A DNA stretch of 50,570 bases from a virus: positions 1 to 50,570 of IMG/VR virus record IMGVR_UViG_3300046737_000006; one strand, given 5' to 3'. Position 1 is the first letter of the stretch. Every line of letters starts with the position of its first letter. The notes below the pieces were generated by a model. It saw only the letters and a list, made by a program, of their open reading frames with translations, did not search any database and was not told where the DNA came from. The translations under genes were made by a program, and so were the position numbers. This document shows, in pieces, positions 8,797 through 16,568 of the stretch.

Positions 8797-9062
8797 TTCA
8801 GTTTGATCTTCTGTGCCATCTCCACGAACTTCAACATGAAGTACATGAACGTTGTGTTGAATATGATTGCGATTAGTGGGAAGGCGACACAGAGCTTCAA
8901 GAACGTAGTCCAGTAGTCTGCCTTAGCCTTAGCTTCTGCTTCCTTCTTCTTCATCCCTGCTTCAGCATCTTGCTTGATCAGGTCGACGAAGGCTTTCATC
9001 CGTTGGTATTCTGCCAGTGGGTCGAGGTTATTATTGTTATTGCTTGGACCCATGAAGAACAT
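8793..9062 (-). CDS. Small membrane protein (89 aa)
   Basis: Starts after a strong AGGAGG. Has a short poly-Asn stretch, a charged helical middle (KKKEAEAKAKADY) and one membrane segment near the C-terminus (about residues 56-78). First gene after the long non-coding region; its leader ends with two small hairpins (GCACC-TTC-GGTGC and GCATC-GGA-GATGC). Function unknown. Confidence 0.75.
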   Translation of the reverse strand: MFFMGPSNNNNNLDPLAEYQRMKAFVDLIKQDAEAGMKKKEAEAKAKADYWTTFLKLCVAFPLIAIIFNTTFMYFMLKFVEMAQKIKLN

Positions 9063-9079
9063 GTTCTCCTCCTGTTATA

Positions 9080-10720
9080 TAGCATCTCCGATGCGCGCAC
9101 CGAAGGTGCTAGAAGAAGTAGTGGGGACTGTTGAGGGCCAGCCCCCGCGCCCCTATTGTTATTAAGGCGGCTGTGGGTATTGGGGTGGATATACTAGTGG
9201 GAACATAGCCGAGCCTCCTATCTGAGTATACCACATTCCACCTACCGCTAAAAGTCCTATTCGCTTCCCTACTCGTGGCTGAGGCACGTAACGCCCCGCT
9301 TCCATAGGTACAGCTACTGACTAGTTCGGGCTCGCCTGGAGGTTCTCCACGTCCAAGGCCCTATAGCTTCTTGGCGGTATCAGTAGGTCATCGTTTGCCA
9401 CAGAAGGCGCTACTTGCTCTTAGTGACTCAACCTACGGTCATCACAGCTCCAGAGCAGCGCTTACGCTGACATCAGTACCCTAGACATTCACCAGCGTGA
9501 AGTCCATCGGGTTTAACTGCTTAACAGGCTTAGCACAAACACACAGAGCGCTCGACGGCCCTTCTCTGTAGTCTGTTGTGTCTACCACAGGCGATTGTCA
9601 TGCTATCTGTCAGGCACCTGCCTTATTGCACCACTACCTTTCGGTAGGCCGGACTCGAACCGGCAGCTCCTGCCTACTCCTCGGTTCACCATACGGCTCC
9701 TTGCCGACGACGGATTCGCACCGTCTCTCTGGGATGGCCCGATCCTGTATATTGCGCATAGGCTTAGCTTTCGCGTCTTTGAATTACGCGCTCCCAACCG
9801 GTGACCTCGGAACTTCTTTTATCCGTGTAGCTCCATATGCAGATTACGGGAGTGTCAGCGATCGCTAGATCGCGATCAATCCCGGAGCACACAACGATAG
9901 AGAGGGATACCCCATCTATGTCTCGGCCTATAGGACTCCTACTACACTGCGTAGGTCCCAATGCACGGACATACCTGGCCTCGAACCAAGAGGCTCTCAA
10001 GTTCTCTGTCTCTTTGTACGGGTCGGACTCTTAGGTAAGTCGAATATACTCCGTAGAGCATTAGCCTGGCAGTCACCCTGCTGGCCGACGTTACCCTGTG
10101 TTGTGTGGAGGCTATCCCACTTTCAGCCGTTGGTTCGCTACCTGTGCACATTTGCTCATCGCTCATCGTTCGGCTATGAGAATGGTATATGACTCTGGAC
10201 TCACCGCCAGTCCTGCTTGACTTGGCTCGCACCTAAGCTTTCGCAGTCACCCCATGCCTAAGCTTCGCGTCCATATGAGCTAGCCTTTTCCCCTACACTG
10301 GTAGGCACGGTAGGCTAGTATCCGTAGTGCTCACGAACCCTGTAGATCGCTCAGTCTTTTAGGCTGCATCACTGAGCTAACGCCTAGTATTCCCGCTCCA
10401 CACGCGGGTATTTGCTTTCACCTTTCCTCAAGAGACTATCGTCCAGAAACCTCTGAGCGAATCACTCAGCCCCTGGAGCGTCGATGGCACCCATCTAGTG
10501 CTAGCTCAAGACTACTCAGTTACTGACAAGGAGGTTGCGCCACCTTTGGACAGTGTCCTCCGTTGAGGACCTAGCGCATCCTGACGCACATTAATCGTTT
10601 TCCTCAGCTATCCTAATCCCCTGGGACTTCGAGTCCCCGCTCCCCTGGTAGACAGCCAGGTGCTAGGATTGTGGACCGTACACTTAGGAGTGTTGCGACT
10701 AATGTACTTAATGAACAAAT
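9080..10720 (-). ncRNA. Candidate giant structured non-coding RNA (about 1.6 kb)
   Basis: No credible ORF on either strand. Read on the - strand, stems include: CTACC-GAAA-GGTAG (9634-9647), CAGCG-TAAG-CGCTG (9456-9469), GTCCTC-AACG-GAGGAC (10555-10570), GCTCAGT/ACTGAGC (10349-10377), CCCGC/GCGGG (10392-10408), a bulged 9-bp hairpin (10678-10707) and a three-way junction closed by ATCCTAG/TTAGGAT (10610-10669). GCGAAAGC appears twice. T-loop-like hairpins occur several times, for example GCCGG-TTCGAGT-CCGGC (9648-9664). I could not pair any of these with a tRNA acceptor stem. Size and phage context recall families such as GOLLD or ROOL, but I cannot assign it; a decayed tRNA array is the alternative. 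Ends are approximate. Confidence 0.6.
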
Positions 10721-10723
10721 AGA

Positions 10724-10778
10724 AACCCCGGCGCTACAGTTAGAAAGGAGGCGGAAAGAACTGTATTCACCGGGGTTG
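10724..10778 (-). terminator. Two-tier hairpin terminator before the ncRNA region
   Basis: AACCCCGG pairs with CCGGGGTT, with an inner ACAGTT/AACTGT stem; the - strand tail is TCTATTTGTT. It ends the operon carrying the polymerase and SSB-like genes, so the downstream RNA would need read-through or its own promoter. Confidence 0.65.
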
Positions 10779-10783
10779 TTTCG

Positions 10784-10915
10784 TTAGTAGATCAGGGGAG
10801 CAATCAGCTTAGCTGTCTCCTTACAGATGTCGATTAGACCTACACCTGCTAGGATCAAGATAACCCATGATTGCCAACCTTCGAACTTGAATTCGTACTT
10901 ATAGTTCCTGTTCAT
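10784..10915 (-). CDS. Small membrane protein (43 aa)
   Basis: Begins MNRNYKYEFKFEGWQSW and then has a single hydrophobic span (VILILAGVGLIDIC). The leader is structured and ends in an A-rich stretch (AATAAGAAAAAGAAC) before the ATG, so initiation may not depend on a classical Shine-Dalgarno. Last gene of its operon, directly before a terminator. No function recognised. Confidence 0.55.
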   Translation of the reverse strand: MNRNYKYEFKFEGWQSWVILILAGVGLIDICKETAKLIAPLIY

Positions 10916-10935
10916 TGTTCTTTTTCTTATTGTTT

Positions 10936-11033
10936 GGCTCCGACTGGGGGTCGGTTATTCCCCGGCCGTGACCCCTCCGCGCCTTGCGGTGCGTGATTAG
11001 AGCCGGGACAGATGTGGCCTGCACATCGGAGCC
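10936..11033 (-). promoter_or_regulatory. Structured leader between SSB-like gene and small membrane gene
   Basis: An 8-bp outer stem (GGCTCCGA / TCGGAGCC) encloses GC-rich inner hairpins. It lies in the 137-base gap 10916-11052. It may be a processing or translation-control element; no known riboswitch is recognised. Confidence 0.4.
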
Positions 11034-11052
11034 GTGGCCACCCACGCCTGTG

Positions 11053-11583
11053 TTAGAACAGTTGCTTGCCCTGGGTTTCGAAGCCCATGACTGCATTCTG
11101 ACCACCTTCATCGAAGGATGGCTTGTTGAAAGGGATTAGATGGTCAATGCGAACAGAGAACCACCTCATAGCCCACTCCTTCTTACCATCCCTAGATGCG
11201 GGGGGAGTATAAGGATAAACCTCAACCTTGGCGACTACATCAGAGCCATTACCGATAGGCTCATTCAGAGGAGCGTAGGCGACAACGTTGCCTTGTTCAT
11301 CCTTGATGGGCATGTTACCGTTGAATACTTCAGGCGGCTTCATACCCACAATCTTACCAGTACGCAATTTCAACTCTGATGGACGGTTCAAACGAACCCA
11401 CCAACCATCATCGTCCTTCTCAATTCGGTTCTTAATACCCTTGTCTTTTTGTAGCTGCTGCAATAGAGCCATTGACTCGGCGTCTGGATATAGCTTCATC
11501 GAATACTTGCCCCACTGATTAATCTTGTGTGGGGATACCCAAGAACCCTTACCCTTTAAGAAATACCATTCTGTACCGGGCAT
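11053..11583 (-). CDS. Probable single-stranded DNA-binding protein (176 aa)
   Basis: Position close to the polymerase and the pattern of the second half (IGNGSDVVAKVEVYPYTPP followed by MRWFSVRIDHLIPF) resemble phage OB-fold ssDNA-binding proteins of the T7 gp2.5/short-SSB type. The N-terminal half has aromatic and basic residues on presumed strands (WYFLKGKGSWVSPHK, GWWVRLNRPSELK). It lacks the usual strongly acidic C-terminal tail, ending GFETQGKQLF. An AGGATAAT sequence precedes the ATG. The assignment rests on pattern memory and context. Confidence 0.65.
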   Translation of the reverse strand: MPGTEWYFLKGKGSWVSPHKINQWGKYSMKLYPDAESMALLQQLQKDKGIKNRIEKDDDGWWVRLNRPSELKLRTGKIVGMKPPEVFNGNMPIKDEQGNVVAYAPLNEPIGNGSDVVAKVEVYPYTPPASRDGKKEWAMRWFSVRIDHLIPFNKPSFDEGGQNAVMGFETQGKQLF

Positions 11584-11584
11584 A

Positions 11585-11782
11585 TTATCCTAAGAAAGTC
11601 TTAGCCAGGACCAGAGCCGCTTCCACATCTGTTGCGTAGAACTTCTCAATGTCACCGCTATACATACTAGGCGAAACAACATAGCCGTTGGCAATCTTAA
11701 TGACTACAACTTCCTTGCGCTGCGACTCTGGCTCAACGCCGGGGTTGCTGGGCGCGCAAGTAGCTACTTCTAAATCATTCAT
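11585..11782 (-). CDS. Small hypothetical protein (65 aa)
   Basis: Predicted alpha/beta protein (EVVVIKIANGYVVSPSMYSG, then DVEAALVLAKTFLG), a compact layout seen in small phage accessory proteins. Starts 1 base after the upstream gene and ends 1 base before the SSB-like gene, so it is part of the replication operon. No function recognised. Confidence 0.65.
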   Translation of the reverse strand: MNDLEVATCAPSNPGVEPESQRKEVVVIKIANGYVVSPSMYSGDIEKFYATDVEAALVLAKTFLG

Positions 11783-11783
11783 A

Positions 11784-11954
11784 TTAGTCTAATTCCTTAA
11801 TCTTTGTAAGAGATAAACCTGTCACGTCTGGGTAAACTTCTTTAATCTCAGTCAGCGCAGCTAACTCCTTTTCGTCCTGATCTAAATCCTCATCGATGTC
11901 CAGAGTCATAGCTCCGACATCTGTGTACTCAAAATCAACTTGATGCATCGACAT
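11784..11954 (-). CDS. Small acidic protein (56 aa)
   Basis: Begins MSMHQVDFEYTDVGAMTLDI; highly acidic in the middle (DIDEDLDQDEKE). ATG preceded by AAGGATAACAAGA. It overlaps the Cys-rich 55-aa gene upstream by 20 bases. No function recognised; the acidity would fit a DNA-mimic or partner-binding protein, but that is speculation. Confidence 0.6.
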   Translation of the reverse strand: MSMHQVDFEYTDVGAMTLDIDEDLDQDEKELAALTEIKEVYPDVTGLSLTKIKELD

Positions 11955-12102
11955 TCTTGTTATCCTTTATATATTTACAATCATCCCAAGGCTTCTTGCA
12001 ATTGCAACTGCCATCTAAGATTACGCAGTCCCGGTCAAGTAAAAAGTCGTCAGTGCGTTTGGTACCAGTTCCGCCCGATGGTGTGTTCGTTGGTGCTGTC
12101 AT
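11935..12102 (-). CDS. Small Cys-rich protein (55 aa)
   Basis: Begins MTAPTNTPSGGTGTKRTDDF and carries CVILDGSCNCKKPWDDC, four Cys in 17 residues that may bind a metal. AGGGAG lies 8-9 bases before the ATG. It overlaps the polymerase gene end by 53 bases and the next gene by 20. The dense overlaps make it plausible but not certain. Confidence 0.5.
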   Translation of the reverse strand: MTAPTNTPSGGTGTKRTDDFLLDRDCVILDGSCNCKKPWDDCKYIKDNKNVDASS

Positions 12103-14023
12103 TGGTGTAACTCCCTGCCATAGGACAGTTCAGTTTATAGTATTGACCAGCTTCGACAATAGCTTGGGCCTTAATCTCGGCTACTTTTATAGCACATCTT
12201 TGGTCGTTGTCAACCTCAGATTGTAGCTCATCGTGAACTATGTCCACATAGTGCCAGTTGCCTGTAGCCTGAATGCATTCTGGAGATCGGATATGTCTCG
12301 CCGCGAGAATAGCAGCGCGCTTGACGATGATGGCTTCGCCGTTTTGGAGGTATCCAGACATTGCAAGATGTTGCCGGTCACGGAGAGTGTCTCCTGGTAT
12401 CTTAACCTTACGACCGTCCAGCCCAATGAAGTAACCACGTTTAGCATCTCTCGGAAATACTTCCTCGCGCATTCGTTTGAAGCCTTCGAGCCGTCCGAGC
12501 AGACGATCAAGAGCTGCTTGGGCTTCTTCTGTAGAGCAGCCAAGAATTTCAGCAAGTTTATTAAGGCCTGCCCCGAGTAGGAGTGCGTAGAGGAACCGTT
12601 TCGCAGCCTGTCTAGTCTTACAAGCACTACCCAGCACCCTTTGGTTGAAACTGTGCGGATCGCTCTTGTCGTGTTTAGAACCTCTGACCAGCGCATCGAT
12701 GAACTCCGGATCGTTTACGTAGTGTGCGAATATCCTAAGCTGAATGCCTTCGGCGTCAACACCAACTAATAAACGTTTCTTAGGAGCAATCCAAAGCTGT
12801 CTCAACTCCTTACCCAGGAGCTTGACGCTATCATCTACTGTATTGAACTCGCGGGGGATGTTCGCAGTGTTAGGCTCTTGATGAGCCATGCGATGTGTCC
12901 AGGCCCCTATACCTTGGAACTTTCCGTGTATCCTGCCATCCGTTCCAACAAGCCCTAACCATTCAGTTAGGGTTCTTCGACGAGACTCTAGCAGGATGCG
13001 CTTAGCAAGGGACCTGGCACTGGAGGGTGCGGAGGGAGGTAATGTAGCTAAATTATCTTCGTTGATCTTCCATCCAGTCTTAGATAGTAGATCAAGTTTA
13101 GCCTCTAAGTCAATTCGCTCTTGACCCTTAGCTTTGTGTAAAGCTCTCAGGGTATCCTTATGGGTCTGTGTCTTATCCGTAGGCTGCCAACCAGCCTCAG
13201 TTAATACTTCAATCAGTTGCTTATGAGAGCTAGGATTAAAAGGGACAAATCGAGTGTGCCGGTACGTCTCACCCGCTATATAGAGATGTATTTGAGGGTG
13301 GAGTACGCGGGGCACACTCGTTCGGGATATAGTCCCGAACTTAGTCAGCTTCGGTACGAACTCACGAATGAGTTGTTCCCTAGGCGGAAACGATTTAAGT
13401 ATCTCGTCGTCTAGTTTCCCCAGGTCTGCTTGGACTCTCGATAGTAAGCGATTAGCGCGATCGACGTCAAAAGCAAAACCATGAAGATGCAGCTCGTTGC
13501 AGATGAGCTGAAACTCTTGTTCGAGCTGGATAGCGCTAGTCCAAGTACTACCCCCGGACCGCTGCAGAAGAGCAGACAACCGAAGATAGAGCCTATAGTT
13601 AATCTCGACGTCTCTTTCACAGTACACCTCCATTTCTTTAGAGTACTTAGAGAAGTCAGAGAACTTCAGTTTGGGGTATCCGAGTTCCTCCCCAAACGCT
13701 TCCAACGAGTGGCCAGCCGGTCTTGAATAATCAAGGAGTTTTGATGTGATGAGTGTGTCAAATACCCCAGTAGTAACACTGGGCCACACAAGACCAATAA
13801 GACGATTGAGGACAATAAAATCGTAACCAAGTATATTGTGGCCAATCCATAGCGTCGCTCGTGAAGCGAGACGTAGAAACGCCGCCTTAGCTGCATCATC
13901 ATGGGTCACCTCTCTAAAGACGTGGACCTCCTGTGTGTCCACATCCCTACAGATAATGCACCATATCTGAGAGACCTTATATGGATTTAAACCATTGGCC
14001 TCGATATCAATTACTAGCTTCAA
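12050..14023 (-). CDS. Family A DNA polymerase with 3'-5' exonuclease
   Basis: 657 aa, close to T7 DNA polymerase (704 aa). Exonuclease motifs are all present: DIEANG at the N-terminus (Exo I), NILGYD (Exo II) and YCERD (Exo III), so proofreading should work. Polymerase motifs: VGVDAEGIQLRIFAHY (motif A), RQAAKRFLYALLLGAG (motif B, K and GAG of the O helix) and DIVHDE (motif C). It is the replicative polymerase, working with the primase-helicase at 17454-19055. Start is TTG at 14023, preceded by AGAGG at a good distance; the DIEANG motif leaves no room for a later start. Host thioredoxin dependence cannot be judged. Confidence 0.96.
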   Translation of the reverse strand: MKLVIDIEANGLNPYKVSQIWCIICRDVDTQEVHVFREVTHDDAAKAAFLRLASRATLWIGHNILGYDFIVLNRLIGLVWPSVTTGVFDTLITSKLLDYSRPAGHSLEAFGEELGYPKLKFSDFSKYSKEMEVYCERDVEINYRLYLRLSALLQRSGGSTWTSAIQLEQEFQLICNELHLHGFAFDVDRANRLLSRVQADLGKLDDEILKSFPPREQLIREFVPKLTKFGTISRTSVPRVLHPQIHLYIAGETYRHTRFVPFNPSSHKQLIEVLTEAGWQPTDKTQTHKDTLRALHKAKGQERIDLEAKLDLLSKTGWKINEDNLATLPPSAPSSARSLAKRILLESRRRTLTEWLGLVGTDGRIHGKFQGIGAWTHRMAHQEPNTANIPREFNTVDDSVKLLGKELRQLWIAPKKRLLVGVDAEGIQLRIFAHYVNDPEFIDALVRGSKHDKSDPHSFNQRVLGSACKTRQAAKRFLYALLLGAGLNKLAEILGCSTEEAQAALDRLLGRLEGFKRMREEVFPRDAKRGYFIGLDGRKVKIPGDTLRDRQHLAMSGYLQNGEAIIVKRAAILAARHIRSPECIQATGNWHYVDIVHDELQSEVDNDQRCAIKVAEIKAQAIVEAGQYYKLNCPMAGSYTNDSTNEHTIGRNWYQTH

Positions 14024-14094
14024 TTAGTCCTCTGAAATTCTTAATGTGTGCTCAGGGCCGAGCGGGACGTCTGGCGCCCAGCCCCTCGCTTAAC

Positions 14095-14598
14095 TTACTC
14101 CGCGTCTACGACAGCAGCAGTGACGAAGTACGACTGCCAATCCATGGTGTCTGTCGTGGAGTTATTTCCGGTACCGACGGGAACCCTCACGTTACGGATG
14201 AACGCCTCGTTGGCGTAGTTGATGGCGGTGTTCTTATCTTGGAAGAAGTGGATACCACTTCCGCAAGCGAAGTCGCCTTTATCATAAGGCTTCTCCGGTT
14301 CCAGCGTGTCGCCAGGCCCATAGAAAAACTTCTTGTCGTGTAGGCTACCGACCTTATCAAATCCACCGTGGATTTTCAAGACCTTTGCCTTGCTAGCACG
14401 ACATTTCTTCTCATTGTTTACGTTCGGGTAAGGACCCCACAGAGAGCTATAGAACTTGAACATAGAGTCTTCTGGGTCTTGCTCATGTTTAGGACACTGC
14501 CACTCAGCATCCTCTGGGATTTCCAGCTCCACCAGAACATACGTATCTGGGAGCTTGTCATCCTCGTTACGAACAACTGCCTTCTTGTACCCGATCAT
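14095..14598 (-). CDS. Hypothetical protein with DUF5758-like domain (167 aa)
   Basis: The middle and C-terminal part (KCRASKAKVLKIHG, FFYGPGDTLEPEKPYDKGDF, ACGSGIHFFQDKNTAINYA) follows the pattern of the DUF5758-type module found in many phage and pentapeptide-repeat proteins, with the conserved GIHFF block. Biochemical role unknown. N-terminal 60 residues are acidic and contain a CPKHE motif. Located just upstream of the polymerase gene; the 71-base gap between them can form GC-rich hairpins. Confidence 0.65.
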   Translation of the reverse strand: MIGYKKAVVRNEDDKLPDTYVLVELEIPEDAEWQCPKHEQDPEDSMFKFYSSLWGPYPNVNNEKKCRASKAKVLKIHGGFDKVGSLHDKKFFYGPGDTLEPEKPYDKGDFACGSGIHFFQDKNTAINYANEAFIRNVRVPVGTGNNSTTDTMDWQSYFVTAAVVDAE

Positions 14599-14613
14599 GG
14601 GTATCTTCCTTTG

Positions 14614-14778
14614 TTATTGGATATACGTTTGGAGCGTATACCGATATCTTTCCTTGTCTGCCTCTGCAACACGAGGACAGCTCTCACGCAGACGAATGGA
14701 GCAATCCCGGTAGACCTGCATTTGGGTCCACAATTCATGCCGCTCTTGCGGCGTCCCTTTGTAACCGACGACGTTCAT
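14614..14778 (-). CDS. Small hypothetical protein (54 aa)
   Basis: Begins MNVVGYKGTPQERHELWTQM and is helical and charged, ending YTLQTYIQ. It overlaps the end of the 75-aa gene by 44 bases and stops 15 bases before the DUF5758-like gene. Ribosome site is weak. Fills an otherwise empty interval. Confidence 0.5.
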   Translation of the reverse strand: MNVVGYKGTPQERHELWTQMQVYRDCSIRLRESCPRVAEADKERYRYTLQTYIQ

Positions 14779-14962
14779 GTTCTTGCTTCTTCAGTTCCAA
14801 TTGTTTTAACCGAATAGCCCTCCGGTGCTCTGCGACTCGGTAACGCCTCTCGTCGATCTCTCCCCAACGAGCTAGTGTTTGTTCCCACCCGCCGGTGTTA
14901 GCATTCTTGAAATCCTTCCTGAGCATCCCTGAGCCCAAGGGTTTGGAACGATCATAACTCAT
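14735..14962 (-). CDS. Small coiled-coil protein (75 aa)
   Basis: N-terminal half has Gly/Trp residues (NTGGWEQTLARWGEIDERRY); the second half is one long Arg/Lys/Glu/Gln helix likely to form a coiled coil. The ATG overlaps the stop of the upstream gene. Function unknown. Confidence 0.6.
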   Translation of the reverse strand: MSYDRSKPLGSGMLRKDFKNANTGGWEQTLARWGEIDERRYRVAEHRRAIRLKQLELKKQEHERRRLQRDAARAA

Positions 14963-15258
14963 ATCATCTTCCCTTCCCGACCTTCTCCGATCAGCTTGTA
15001 GTAGCTGTTCATGGTCTCGATCTCGTTGTCCAACGGATCATGCTTGACCACAGCAGAGGTCACGATCCAGCCTGTGAAGCTGGGGTGCCCCTTAGGCTTC
15101 CCAAAGATCACGTACCCCAAGGTATCTTCATAACCTGGGCGACGGTTCTTGTCAAACCGACGTATCTCCCAGTTATGGATTTCCCCTTTGTACTGCTTCC
15201 CCTTATGAGGGAAGGGGATACGAACAGCAGCAAACTTAAACTGCTCAAGCTTTCCCAT
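14959..15258 (-). CDS. Hypothetical protein (99 aa)
   Basis: ATG preceded by CAGGAGTATCCA, a strong ribosome site. Basic, aromatic-rich protein (FKFAAVRIPFPHKGKQYKG, then LGYVIFGKPKGHPSFTGWIV) with a beta-rich look. It lies directly downstream of the palindrome cluster at 15275-15403, which therefore forms its leader or promoter region. No function recognised. Confidence 0.7.
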   Translation of the reverse strand: MGKLEQFKFAAVRIPFPHKGKQYKGEIHNWEIRRFDKNRRPGYEDTLGYVIFGKPKGHPSFTGWIVTSAVVKHDPLDNEIETMNSYYKLIGEGREGKMI

Positions 15259-15274
15259 TGGATACTCCTGAGGT

Positions 15275-15403
15275 TTTATCTTACGTAAGATACTCTTAAG
15301 ATAAACATAAGCTATGTAAGATATACTAAAGATATACTACTGATGTAAGAGTAAACACCAGTAGTATATCTATAGATAGATATCTTACGTAAGAGTATCT
15401 TTA
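15275..15403. repeat. Nested palindromes built on TAAGATA
   Basis: Two copies of the palindrome core TCTTACGTAAGA (within 15278-15291 and 15383-15394), a perfect 13-bp inverted repeat AGATATACTACTG / CAGTAGTATATCT (15330-15342 and 15359-15371) and an 11-bp pair AAGATACTCTT / AAGAGTATCTT. TAAGATA starts at 15286, 15297 and 15317 and TATCTTA at 15277 and 15381. The same heptamer forms the array at 29.1 kb. It overlaps the last codons of the 15385-15729 gene. Candidate binding site for a phage replication or regulatory protein. Confidence 0.75.
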
Positions 15404-15729
15404 GATACGTTAGTTAAGTCAAGTAAGGGAATAGTTCCTTCTGGATCAGTGACTAGGTCTGCATCAGATGAACAGATGACTTCCCATAAATCATAGTTCT
15501 GACAGAACCTTACGGGAATGACAGCAACCATTGGGGGCATGTTCTGCTGTGTCGATCCCAAGTAGACCGTCTTCTCTGTCTTGTCGAGTATCTTGAAGAT
15601 GCCTAGAGCGAAGTTAGCGCTCTTCTTATCTTTAACCGAGAAGACAGTATCTTTGTCTAGTAACGATAACCAATCTCCGTTAGGTGGAAGTTCCTTTCCA
15701 CCAGTAACTAATTTCAAGTAGTCAGCCAT
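15385..15729 (-). CDS. Hypothetical protein (114 aa)
   Basis: Start uncertain: ATG at 15729 (MADYLKLVTGGKELPPNGDW) or ATG at 15795; an in-frame ATG at 15828 also exists. The protein looks beta-rich with two conserved-looking blocks (DTVFSVKDKKSANFALGIFK, VAVIPVRFCQNYDLWEVICS). Its last codons lie within the second palindrome of the TAAGATA cluster. No function recognised. Confidence 0.6.
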   Translation of the reverse strand: MADYLKLVTGGKELPPNGDWLSLLDKDTVFSVKDKKSANFALGIFKILDKTEKTVYLGSTQQNMPPMVAVIPVRFCQNYDLWEVICSSDADLVTDPEGTIPLLDLTNVSKDTLT

Positions 15730-15858
15730 AGTAGTTTCTTTTTCTTCCTTAATTGTAACAAGTTGGAGGATATTATTAGCACCTTTGGTCTTCATTAGAA
15801 TGCCCCGCAATCGCCCTAGGAAGGCCACTGGTGAGTTTAAGTATATAGGGAGCTACCC

Positions 15859-16050
15859 CTATAGCCCTTGCTTCATCTTTTCTATCTTGATAGCCCTTTC
15901 CTTATAGGTTGCGAGTGACTGTTTCATAGCACATACCCGACAGTAGAACTCGGGTACCTTCCTTACTTTGTTGGCGTCCGTGGTCTCCGTGCGATAACGT
16001 CGTGCCAACGGAATACCGTGGGTTGGGCAACACCGTTTGGTTTGTTCCAT
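15859..16050 (-). CDS. Small zinc-ribbon-like protein (63 aa)
   Basis: Start chosen at 16050 (MEQTKRCCPTHG) with AGGAG about 12 bases upstream. CCPTHG near the start and CRVC about 36 residues later give a Cys/His + Cys/Cys pair that could bind zinc. C-terminus is a Lys-rich helix. The 30-base gap downstream holds a perfect TATAGGG/CCCTATA hairpin. Function unknown. Confidence 0.55.
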   Translation of the reverse strand: MEQTKRCCPTHGIPLARRYRTETTDANKVRKVPEFYCRVCAMKQSLATYKERAIKIEKMKQGL

Positions 16051-16125
16051 AACATCAGTTCTCCTACCGCCGTGAAGATACCGCATGCATAGGCTAGGGC
16101 CAAGAGCCCTACGAACCACCAGAGG

Positions 16126-16314
16126 TCAATCTGTATCATCTTCTGTGTTCTCCCCTTCCACGCCGATGTTGGTTACGTCATACCCGGCGCACTCTGCCTT
16201 GAGTCCGTCCAGGTTGTCAGCGCGTTCGATTGCATTCCAAGCTCTCTTCTCAGCGTCTGCTACGTCAGTAGCGAACACCTCCACAATCATGGTTACATGC
16301 CACTTAACACTCAT
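16126..16314 (-). CDS. Small hypothetical protein (62 aa)
   Basis: Start at 16314 behind GGAGGAGGACGAC and overlapping the upstream stop (ATGA). Sequence starts MSVKWHVTMIVEVFATDVAD and looks like a compact beta-alpha unit with an acidic C-terminus (GENTEDDTD). No function recognised. Confidence 0.65.
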   Translation of the reverse strand: MSVKWHVTMIVEVFATDVADAEKRAWNAIERADNLDGLKAECAGYDVTNIGVEGENTEDDTD

Positions 16315-16568
16315 GTCGTCCTCCTCCACCGAAGGGTGGGAATGATATCGCCGTTGGTGAAGAACCAAGTGCCGAACTGATTTGGTTCCTTCAACTGGGC
16401 GATGGGTTTAGTGATCAGAATACGAACCAGAGCAATCTTGTACTCGTGTCCGTTGATCTCCTTAGATCGGTCCGGGACCTCCAGTCCATGAACTGCGAAC
16501 AGTGCCAGAAGGAAGGTCAGGTTCCTTCGCATCAGTGGCTTTGCTAGCATCGCTGGGATGTTCTGCAT
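16311..16568 (-). CDS. Hypothetical protein (85 aa)
   Basis: ATG at 16568 lies 8 bases after GGAGG. The second half (EINGHEYKIALVRILITKPI, GTWFFTNGDIIPTLRW) reads as a real beta-rich protein. The first 35 codons overlap the 74-aa gene in another frame, and residues 11-27 form a hydrophobic stretch that may be a signal or membrane anchor. If the overlap is spurious, the true start lies closer to 16462 at a non-ATG codon. Confidence 0.55.
   Translation of the reverse strand: MQNIPAMLAKPLMRRNLTFLLALFAVHGLEVPDRSKEINGHEYKIALVRILITKPIAQLKEPNQFGTWFFTNGDIIPTLRWRRTT

Noticed and set aside
9648-9721. tRNA genes at T-arm-like sequences GCCGG-TTCGAGT-CCGGC and GACGG-TGCGAAT-CCGTC
   Set aside because: No complementary acceptor strand or correct D/anticodon arms could be found at tRNA distance for either.
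9578-10232. Several 64-96 aa ORFs on both strands inside the ncRNA region
   Set aside because: They overlap one another on opposite strands, have no ribosome sites or recognisable protein features, and coincide with hairpins.
10899-11111. Leftward ORF of 70 aa after the SSB-like gene
   Set aside because: Overlaps the SSB-like gene in another frame and covers a structured leader; no ribosome site and low-complexity composition.
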